Below, one piece after another: positions 1 through 6,249 of a DNA stretch of 64,000 nt (its first letter is position 1; each line of letters opens with the position of its first letter). Both the position numbers and the translations under genes were made by a program. The notes under the pieces are model-generated. The model worked only from the letters and a program-made list of their open reading frames with translations, did not search any database and had not been told where the DNA came from. Source of the stretch: Chrysomallon squamiferum (lineage: Eukaryota > Mollusca > Gastropoda > Neomphalida > Peltospiridae); the NCBI GenBank assembly GCA_012295275.1, contig CM022677.1:13236889-13300888 (forward strand), read 5' to 3'.

Positions 1-98
1 ACACAAGAGTTGGGTTGGGATTGTTATTGTAAAAAAAACAAAGTATAACTAAGATTCGTTTTCAGCTTTCTTACACTTAAATCACGTGGTGTGAAAAA
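1..98. repeat. Fragment of a further viral terminal repeat at the window edge
   Basis: The first two dozen bases contain AAGAGTTGGGTTGGGATT, the same string as the right flank of the second hairpin (about 5758-5775). A CACGTG box follows at about 83-88, as it does just outside the other hairpins. This looks like part of another hairpin arm, so the viral array or a truncated unit probably continues to the left of the window. I see no coding remnant in these bases. Confidence 0.5.
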
Positions 99-339
99 GG
101 GGATGATGAGATATCCCAACTCAACTCTTGTGTAATTTTTAAAAAACTATGTATAACTTTTCTGGCTTTTTGGTTTTTTGGTCTTAAAAGCCAATATGTA
201 CTTTTAGCTTATGACCATAGGGCTCGGGCTACGCCCGTAGGAGCTAGTCACCTTCGGGCTAAAACCAAAAAGCCAGAAAAGTTATACATAGTTTTTTAAA
301 AATTACACAAGAGTTGAGTTGGGATATCTCATCATCCCC
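99..339. repeat. Parvovirus-like terminal hairpin (unit 1 left telomere)
   Basis: Bases 99-177 and 261-339 are exact reverse complements, 79 nt each, and both begin GGGGATGATGAG when read inward. The 83-nt interior holds a smaller GC-rich palindrome around GCTCGGGCTACGCCCG (about 222-244), giving a branched hairpin of the kind used as a telomere and replication origin by Parvoviridae. Bases 101-258 are identical, 158 of 158, to 5524-5681 in the second hairpin, although the genes between them have diverged. The right arm lacks an inner segment that is still present in the second hairpin (about 5682-5712), so this copy is shortened near the apex. The viral-telomere assignment rests on fold, position and the flanking genes. 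Confidence 0.88.
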
Positions 340-348
340 ATTTAATGA

Positions 349-415
349 CACGTGATATATTACGTCATATCCTGTATATTATAATATATATATATATAAA
401 TATTATAATATCTTC
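349..415 (+). promoter_or_regulatory. Capsid-side promoter of unit 1 (E-box, CRE-like, AT-rich)
   Basis: CACGTG at 349-354 is followed by TACGTCAT at 361-368 and an AT-rich stretch with TATATAAATA near 390-402, about 40 bases before the ATG of the small ORF. Unit 2 has the same order: CACGTG 5798-5803, TACGTCAT 5810-5817, TATAAAT 5824-5830. Conservation of both boxes between diverged copies suggests a real promoter read by host bZIP and bHLH factors. That role is inferred. Confidence 0.6.
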
Positions 416-441
416 ATTTGATATTATTTATTGCTTGTAGG

Positions 442-794
442 ATGTTCACAGCATTGGGAATAATAGCTACCGAATTAATTGAGTACGCATTTGATGCATC
501 TGTTGAACTTGCTACATCTGCTATATTAGACTCAACTGCACCAGCTATAACAGAAATAATAGGAGCTGATAGTATGCTATTAATATAGGAACATCCGTAG
601 TTGAATCGGCTGTTGAAGGAATATCTGATTATACTAAAAATCAGATCGAACAAGCAATTAATGAATTAGGTGATTTTATAGAATCAGAGAGAAAGGATTT
701 AGATACTGACGTCACACCTGCTGAACGTAATCAGTTAGAGGCTGAAGAGGACGACAACATATCATATATATATACCCGTACACCTCTTTCATGA
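442..794 (+). pseudogene. Small hydrophobic ORF of unit 1, frameshifted
   Basis: The reading frame opens at ATG 442 (MFTALGIIATEL...) and matches the intact 121-aa ORF of unit 2 (5884-6249) almost residue for residue. About 13 nt are missing near 575-585, where unit 2 reads LLDPAINIG, so the frame here hits TAG within a few codons. Beyond the deletion the old frame can still be followed to its TGA at 792-794, overlapping the capsid ATG as ATGA. The remnant keeps the alanine/isoleucine-rich N-terminus and the acidic tail. Only this ORF of unit 1 is broken; the capsid and NS genes beside it are open. Confidence 0.8.
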
Positions 795-2914
795 CAAAAG
801 GCAAAAGACTTTTGACGAAGCCAGAGGTAACGCGTCTGTGGGCTATCGCAAAATCTAAAGCATTTAATAAATTAGCTGAACTAAATGTCCCCTATTCACA
901 ACGACAAGAAAGGTGGCTTCAGATCAGACGTCAGTATCCAAATATACAAATTCCGAATAACGATTTCTATCAGGCAATTCAAAATATTGGGCAAGACTAT
1001 CACTCTATTGAAGATTCGGACGAAGACGACCCTTTCGGCACCCCTTTATTCTACGATAACGAAGAACAACAAGGAGATTTACACGACTCATCCAGACATC
1101 CATATCAATCAACTATGAAACGACATTCATCTGAACCATCTGGAGGACCGGATGCAAAAGTTAGAGATAATAAACAATTATCTAACAAGGTTTCTCAAGA
1201 TGTATTAGACAGATCAAATGCTAAAGGAAAATATTTACAACCTGAAGAATCAGTGATGGAACCGGATTCAATAATGAATGAAGAAGTTACAGATACTGGT
1301 GGAAGTGAAGCAATAGAAGGTGCACCTATGGCGTCCGCTACTGGTAATAATGTATTATACCAGGGTTTTGGTGGAACTACAAAAGTATTAGATCCTAGAT
1401 ACATTACGATTAAAAAGACATTTAAACGTACATTTACTAGTACAATTAATTTTACAAAAGATAGAAAAGCAGAAATGAAAATATTGGATAATAATACAGA
1501 TGATGTTAATTGGAAGAAAGCCATAGGAGATCCCAATGTTTGCGAATTTAAATTTAATCATGGAGGACATATTATACCTTATTGGTATAAAGATGCCAGT
1601 ACAACTCCAGATGATTGGAATCTACCAGACGATTTTATTGGATACAAAGTAAAAAAGATAGGTTTCAATATAAATAATATGATCATTCATGTATTGAACA
1701 ATAACAAAACAGATCCTAACGAAGTTCCAGTTATGGCTCCACCTAATTCACGAGTTTGGACATTTACAGATATTAACAATGACTATGGATTACCAGAAAA
1801 TAATTTAATGTTACATCATAATCATTTCTTCAGAGATGAAGAATGTATGGACAGTGTAGAAGAACGTAGCATAAAAGTACAACCAGATAGAAAATTATAC
1901 ATGCCTAGTGATATGGCCATGCAATTATTAAATCATGCATGGACTGGTACAGATGGTATTAATTACAAAGCTGAATCTCCGAATTACATTTATAACATGA
2001 AGAAACACGACGGTTATCGTGAAACTGTTATAAGTGCAGGTGGTTTTGCATTAGATTACACTTGCAAAGATTCACCGTTAATATTATTTCCAACCGAAAC
2101 GTCTCATACTTTAAACTTTACAGACGTTTCGGGTTTATGTCAGAAATCTAAATATCAATGTGCTAACGAAAACAAAGGCAATTTGGAGGTTTGGCCCACA
2201 CATGATATAGTTATTACTGATAATTCTAAACATCCCATGGGTACAGCTATATGTTGTTATTTTAATCATCAGTACAGAAAAATACATTATACAGCATGCT
2301 TTCAAAATAAAGCATCTAATGTATTAGGTGCACCGTCCATGGTAGATGATGGAGGTACTAAATACAGTAACGCAGGTGTAATGCATAACAATGCTAATAA
2401 TCCTAACGTTGATGCATGTAAAGATGGATCACACAGACGTACTTATCAATGTAATAGACCTCCAATATTTATGATAGGTTTATATCCAGATATAGAGAAA
2501 ACTAGTGGAGGAACTACATTATATTTCAATTATCATGCAAACATTCAAATCACCTATTATAGTGAAGTAGAATTTGTTGTTAGAACTGGGATGTGTCCAA
2601 AGTACATTCCCATCGGATTAGGTGGATGTCCAGGTAATATGTTAGGATTAACTTACAAAGAAAAAGACGTTACACCAATGGGTAACAAAGATAATGTTAA
2701 ACATACTGAACAAGATCAGTTTTTAGGTGAAACTGCTGAAAAGTATAAAGAAAGAATACAGAAAACATGGTTGATGCGTTGCAGAGCACCTATCTGGGAT
2801 AACTGGAATAAACGTAGAAATAGACGTAGACAGTTATGGCCAGTACATGGTGCTTATGGTGACAGAACAGTTGAAACCATGGGCAATTCAATGGATTGGT
2901 CATATCCAATATAA
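791..2914 (+). CDS. Parvovirus-like capsid protein VP, unit 1 (intact, endogenous)
   Basis: A 707-aa ORF, the major capsid candidate. It starts at the ATG of the ATGA overlap with the upstream small ORF, and unit 2 starts at the same place. The N-terminus is basic (KGKRLL), followed by an acidic, low-complexity, probably disordered stretch to about residue 180, then YQGFGG at about residue 190 and a long region rich in aromatic and beta-prone residues. The segment WTFTDINNDYGLPE recalls the FTD...Y/LP strand-loop region of parvovirus jelly-roll capsids. The C-terminus has an Arg-rich patch (NKRRNRRRQLWP). There is no PLA2 domain: the HDGY at residue 406 has no nearby Ca-binding loop. VP and NS being adjacent and the terminal hairpins support the capsid assignment. 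The gene is uninterrupted although it is integrated. Its differences from unit 2 outside the N-terminus are largely synonymous. Confidence 0.85.
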   Translation: MTKGKRLLTKPEVTRLWAIAKSKAFNKLAELNVPYSQRQERWLQIRRQYPNIQIPNNDFYQAIQNIGQDYHSIEDSDEDDPFGTPLFYDNEEQQGDLHDSSRHPYQSTMKRHSSEPSGGPDAKVRDNKQLSNKVSQDVLDRSNAKGKYLQPEESVMEPDSIMNEEVTDTGGSEAIEGAPMASATGNNVLYQGFGGTTKVLDPRYITIKKTFKRTFTSTINFTKDRKAEMKILDNNTDDVNWKKAIGDPNVCEFKFNHGGHIIPYWYKDASTTPDDWNLPDDFIGYKVKKIGFNINNMIIHVLNNNKTDPNEVPVMAPPNSRVWTFTDINNDYGLPENNLMLHHNHFFRDEECMDSVEERSIKVQPDRKLYMPSDMAMQLLNHAWTGTDGINYKAESPNYIYNMKKHDGYRETVISAGGFALDYTCKDSPLILFPTETSHTLNFTDVSGLCQKSKYQCANENKGNLEVWPTHDIVITDNSKHPMGTAICCYFNHQYRKIHYTACFQNKASNVLGAPSMVDDGGTKYSNAGVMHNNANNPNVDACKDGSHRRTYQCNRPPIFMIGLYPDIEKTSGGTTLYFNYHANIQITYYSEVEFVVRTGMCPKYIPIGLGGCPGNMLGLTYKEKDVTPMGNKDNVKHTEQDQFLGETAEKYKERIQKTWLMRCRAPIWDNWNKRRNRRRQLWPVHGAYGDRTVETMGNSMDWSYPI
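885..1118 (+). CDS. Overlapping +1-frame ORF inside VP, unit 1 (77 codons)
   Basis: An ATG-initiated ORF nested in the capsid gene, one base out of its frame. It encodes a basic protein with an Ile/Thr-rich middle (QIYKF.ITISIRQFKILGKT). Unit 2 carries an ORF of the same length and relative position (6340-6573). Over 911-1003 the two units differ at six sites. In the VP frame these are five replacement changes and one silent; in this frame they are two replacement and four silent. Silent sites elsewhere in VP are heavily changed: nine of 15 codons in 2033-2077 differ silently with no replacement. This argues that the +1 frame has been translated and selected. The layout recalls the AAV assembly-activating protein, which is also +1 within VP, but I see no sequence similarity and claim none. 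Function unknown. Confidence 0.72.
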   Translation: MSPIHNDKKGGFRSDVSIQIYKFRITISIRQFKILGKTITLLKIRTKTTLSAPLYSTITKNNKEIYTTHPDIHINQL

Positions 2915-2981
2915 TAATGCGTATGAATACAGTGATTAGTCTTTTATTAACGTTACGTTAATTTTGTCACGTAAGCCATAT

Positions 2982-3024
2982 TACGTCATACATATGACGT
3001 CATGTATATAATGGTATAAATAAA
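2982..3024 (+). promoter_or_regulatory. NS promoter of unit 1: paired CRE sites, TATA box overlapping a poly(A) signal
   Basis: TACGTCAT at 2982-2989, a perfect CRE palindrome TGACGTCA at 2995-3002, and TATAAATA at 3015-3022 lie 75-115 bases before the NS start. Units 2 and 3 keep the same three elements. In all three the TATA element reads TATAAATAAAG, which also contains AATAAA, so the same bases could serve as the capsid poly(A) signal and the NS TATA box. The dual use is inferred; the conserved string is seen directly. Confidence 0.72.
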
Positions 3025-3095
3025 GGAACGTTTTAAAAGTTGTCAGTTCTTACTCATCTTTGAATATAACTACATACGATAATATAAATACAGTG

Positions 3096-5273
3096 ATGGA
3101 TAGATTTGTAGATCTACCGGATCAGACATATTATAGCGTAGTAGTTGGTCATTTAAATTATGACATGGTACACCCTAAGTATCTCGTGCCCAGATGTCTT
3201 GCACGAGATAAAGATGGCAACTTCATCTACGCTACAGGAAAGCAATATATCAAATCCTATCAAATGGACGTACAAGATTTATTGGACAAAGTGGTTGACC
3301 ATTGGTCAACGCCAAATTATGAGCAACTATCTCGTGGACAAGACAGAGTAATTAATGAACTGAAAGCCTTTTTGAGAAACAAGTCATGGAAAACACTTCT
3401 TGTATACCATCAAAAGGAATGTGAGTCTGTTGCAAATCATACCACTTATGGTACACACTGTCACATAGTTTGGAAGACAACACTTAAAACACCTTCACAG
3501 GATCGACAGTACAGAAGACTTCACAGAGCGATTTTAACTGAAGGTGGATATATGGAAATAATGAAATTAAAAGATCCTCAGAAATCATCATTAGAACATT
3601 ATATCAAGTACCTAATGAATGATGATGAAAAACAGTTCTTAGGAACAACTGATGAAGGAATGCTACAGACATGGAATGATATTGAGAAAGAATTAAATGA
3701 AAACGATAATGATATAATGAACTTATTGAGAGATTTTTTTGATGAAGCACAGTCAACGAAACTTAATAAAAACATTATATCCAATATAAGAAATCCGGTG
3801 AAAAAACAGACCTCTAATGATGCACCATCAACATCCGGATATAACAAACATGGAATGACTGCAAATGATGTAAAACGAGAAGATGTGATCATACAAGCGA
3901 TGGATACAACAGAAACTGTAAACCTTGATACAACTGATAAAATATCAATTCCGTCTCATTTAATCAACACTAAGTCATCGGATACACTTGAATTCTTCTA
4001 CAAATTGATAAAGCAGTATCCAGATGTCAATAAGTTAAACCTACTTATCGGTAAATTTGAGTCAGGCAGCAATGAATTCAAAGCACTCTGTAACGCGGTA
4101 GCCAATTCATCAGGAGAAAAACTATTTAAGGCAGCTAGAACAAAATATACAGAAGAACAAGCAGATAAAACAGCTTTTGATCAATTAAAAACAATGAACG
4201 ACAAAATAGACAATTACATGAATCCGGACGATAGTTTTAAAATGTTTAATTCCTGGTGTAGAGAGCAGGAAATACCAGAGAGATGGCTTTACAGTTTGAT
4301 AGTATCATTATTGAAAGGAAAGGGCAAGAAAAAAATAGGATTATATTTTCAAGGAGAATCTGACAGTGGAAAGACTATGGTTTCGAGTTCGTTGTTTGAA
4401 TGTTTACCAACAGCAGGTAAAATTGCCAAGGATAATTTTCCTTGGCAAATGTTGGGAGGAAAGAAAATAATTCTTGGAGAAGAAATTTCGATTAATCAAA
4501 CGAACATTGACAAATACAAAGATTTATTGAGTGGATCGAAAGCGACATGTGAGCGAAAAGGGACAACACCTGTATATTGCAGAGGTAACTTATGTTTATT
4601 GAACTCTAACAACAAATTTGGCGATGGTCTGACAAGTTCCCAAATACGAATAATGAAAACGAGACTGTATTTGATTGAAGGTTTGAAACGAAGTAACATT
4701 CTTAAACAATGTTATGGACTTTTACATCCAAAGTTATTTGTAGTAGGACGTGAACCTTCAGATGATGAAATGAGTTTATCAATGGAAAATGACAGAGAAT
4801 ACTTCATTAATATAAATAACATTCACAACAATGACAATTCGTTTGAAGGACGACTAAGCTATTATCACGATCATTTTGACAATAGCCAGGAAAGTACCCA
4901 AATAAATAATGACAATATTAAAAGAGATTTAATTGAAAATACAGAACCGGAATACATAGTAATTCCTGATTCCGACGAAGAAAGTGTTTATAATCCGTCG
5001 CAGGATATGTTCATACATAATCAGAATACATTAAAGCAAGAGAGTCAACATAATACAGGTGTAAAACGAAAACACTACGAAGTTGAGACAGAAGACATAT
5101 CAGAGGATGATGAAGTGGATCCTAATTACATAACAATTGATAATGAACCAAATAATATCAGTGATAAACGATTTAAGTTTTACATTCCTCCAACGCAACC
5201 ATTCGATGCGATGTTTACAGATACCATTCAAGAAACCCAAATGGACATTTTCCACAAATATAAGAGTGAATAA
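3096..5273 (+). CDS. NS1-type replication initiator (HUH nuclease + SF3 helicase), unit 1, intact
   Basis: I place the start at ATG 3096 (MDRFVDLP), giving 725 aa. The same start is used in unit 2 (8563), and unit 3 begins at the equivalent codon. An in-frame ATG at 3060 would add 12 unconserved residues. The HUH metal motif is HCH at residues 121-123 (GTHCHIVW), with the likely nicking tyrosine in HYIKY (Y169 or Y172). The SF3 ATPase has Walker A GESDSGKT (420-427), Walker B KIILGEE (457-463), a B' basic loop (SGSKATCERKG) and motif C LLNSN (about 501-505). The last 170 residues are acidic and low complexity. Proteins of this kind nick and unwind hairpin-ended ssDNA genomes in the nucleus. 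Poly(A) signal AATAAA (5269-5274) overlaps the stop codon. It is uninterrupted, which is unusual for an old endogenous copy. Confidence 0.92.
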   Translation: MDRFVDLPDQTYYSVVVGHLNYDMVHPKYLVPRCLARDKDGNFIYATGKQYIKSYQMDVQDLLDKVVDHWSTPNYEQLSRGQDRVINELKAFLRNKSWKTLLVYHQKECESVANHTTYGTHCHIVWKTTLKTPSQDRQYRRLHRAILTEGGYMEIMKLKDPQKSSLEHYIKYLMNDDEKQFLGTTDEGMLQTWNDIEKELNENDNDIMNLLRDFFDEAQSTKLNKNIISNIRNPVKKQTSNDAPSTSGYNKHGMTANDVKREDVIIQAMDTTETVNLDTTDKISIPSHLINTKSSDTLEFFYKLIKQYPDVNKLNLLIGKFESGSNEFKALCNAVANSSGEKLFKAARTKYTEEQADKTAFDQLKTMNDKIDNYMNPDDSFKMFNSWCREQEIPERWLYSLIVSLLKGKGKKKIGLYFQGESDSGKTMVSSSLFECLPTAGKIAKDNFPWQMLGGKKIILGEEISINQTNIDKYKDLLSGSKATCERKGTTPVYCRGNLCLLNSNNKFGDGLTSSQIRIMKTRLYLIEGLKRSNILKQCYGLLHPKLFVVGREPSDDEMSLSMENDREYFININNIHNNDNSFEGRLSYYHDHFDNSQESTQINNDNIKRDLIENTEPEYIVIPDSDEESVYNPSQDMFIHNQNTLKQESQHNTGVKRKHYEVETEDISEDDEVDPNYITIDNEPNNISDKRFKFYIPPTQPFDAMFTDTIQETQMDIFHKYKSE

Positions 5274-5523
5274 ATATATAAACATCATCAATATAGCATT
5301 AATATATTAAAATATTGTTAACAGTTCAAAATGTTATATATTAAAATGTTGTATTATCATATTAATAAATATATTGTTAAACATATATAATCTTGTTATT
5401 ATTTGTAATAATATTTGTATAATTGTTAATAATGTAATAAATAATAGTATAGTAATTAATAATATATAAATAAAATAAAAAATAAATAACATGTTATTAA
5501 ATAATAAACACGTGGTTAAAATC
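5274..5523. other. AT-rich spacer between NS of unit 1 and the next hairpin
   Basis: About 250 bases made almost wholly of A and T (for example TTGTTAATAATGTAATAAATAA). No ORF or repeat of note, apart from AATAAA at its left edge and a CACGTG at about 5509-5514 just before the second hairpin. It is probably the 3' untranslated end of the viral genome. Confidence 0.6.
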
Positions 5524-5784
5524 GGATGATGAGATATCCCAACTCAACTCTTGTGTAATTTTTAAAAAACTATGTATAACTTTTCTGGCTTTTTGGTTTT
5601 TTGGTCTTAAAAGCCAATATGTACTTTTAGCTTATGACCATAGGGCTCGGGCTACGCCCGTAGGAGCTAGTCACCTTCGGGTTAAAAGTACATTTGGCTT
5701 TCAAGACCAAAAAACCAAAAAACCAGTCATGTTATACTATGTTTTATTTACAATAACAAGAGTTGGGTTGGGATTTATCAGGTC
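5524..5784. repeat. Parvovirus-like terminal hairpin between units 1 and 2
   Basis: The left half (5524-5681) is identical to 101-258 of the first hairpin. The right half returns through TAAAAGTACAT, GGCTTTCAAGACC and AAAAAACC, complementary to the left arm, then AACAAGAGTTGGGTTGGGAT, an imperfect complement of the outer left arm. Unlike the first hairpin, this one keeps the inner stem next to the apex (about 5682-5712), but its outer right arm has drifted. A single hairpin separates two head-to-tail units, as in a tandem concatemer sharing one telomere. Confidence 0.87.
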
Positions 5785-5797
5785 CCAAATTCATACC

Positions 5798-5860
5798 CAC
5801 GTGTTATTATACGTCATATCCGTTATAAATTATATAATTTATGTATATAATTCATTTATA
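5798..5860 (+). promoter_or_regulatory. Capsid-side promoter of unit 2
   Basis: CACGTG 5798-5803, TACGTCAT 5810-5817 and TATAAAT 5824-5830 sit 55-85 bases ahead of the small ORF start at 5884. Box order and spacing match unit 1 even though the intervening bases differ. Confidence 0.6.
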
Positions 5861-5883
5861 CTATAATTATTTGTTACGATAGC

Positions 5884-6249
5884 ATGTTCACTGCATTAGG
5901 AATAATTGCCACAGAGATAATCGAATACGCATTCGATGCATCAGTAGAAGTTGCTACATCAGCAATAATAGAATCTACTATTCCTGCAATTACTGAAGTT
6001 ATAGGAGCTGATAGTGTGTTATTAGATCCTGCTATAAATATTGGACAATCTGTAGTAGAATCAGCTGTTGAAGGTATATCTACTTACACAAAAAACCAGA
6101 TTCAAGAAGCTGTAAGAGAATTAAGTAACTTTAATAAATCAGAAGGAAAGGAAATAGATAATAACGTCACAACAAACGAACGTGACCAATTAGAAGAGGA
6201 GGAAGACGAAAACGTTTCATATATATACAGCAATATACCGATTTCATGA
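5884..6249 (+). CDS. Small hydrophobic/acidic viral protein, unit 2 (121 aa, intact)
   Basis: Function unknown. Residues 1-75 are rich in Ala, Ile and Val with spaced Glu/Asp (MFTALGIIATEIIEYAFDAS...), readable as amphipathic or membrane-active helices. Residues 85-115 are charged, ending in a run of acidic residues (LEEEEDENV). The stop TGA overlaps the capsid ATG as ATGA, which suggests coupled termination and reinitiation on one transcript. It occupies the place where an extended VP1 N-terminus might be expected, and no PLA2 is visible anywhere in the unit, so a capsid-associated membrane-penetration role is possible but purely inferred. Its style recalls minor capsid proteins of other small DNA viruses; no homology is claimed. 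Confidence 0.7.
   Translation: MFTALGIIATEIIEYAFDASVEVATSAIIESTIPAITEVIGADSVLLDPAINIGQSVVESAVEGISTYTKNQIQEAVRELSNFNKSEGKEIDNNVTTNERDQLEEEEDENVSYIYSNIPIS

Noticed and set aside
1195-1536. Antisense ORF of 113 codons opposite VP, as in an ambisense densovirus
   Set aside because: The matching antisense frame of unit 2 is much shorter and differently bounded (6815-7012). It is a by-product of codon bias in VP.
1358-2020. Possible parvovirus PLA2 domain in VP (YQGFG at residue 190 and HDGY at residue 406)
   Set aside because: In PLA2 the Ca-binding loop and the HDxxY helix lie about 20 residues apart near the VP1 N-terminus. Here they are over 200 residues apart, and the second lies in the capsid body.
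4496-4699. Antisense frames across the NS genes
   Set aside because: They are shadows of the helicase-coding region without conservation between units.
5884-6249. Homology of the small ORF to polyomavirus VP2
   Set aside because: Only general Ala/Ile richness and the position ahead of a capsid gene are shared. There is no N-terminal myristoylation Gly and no alignable motif.
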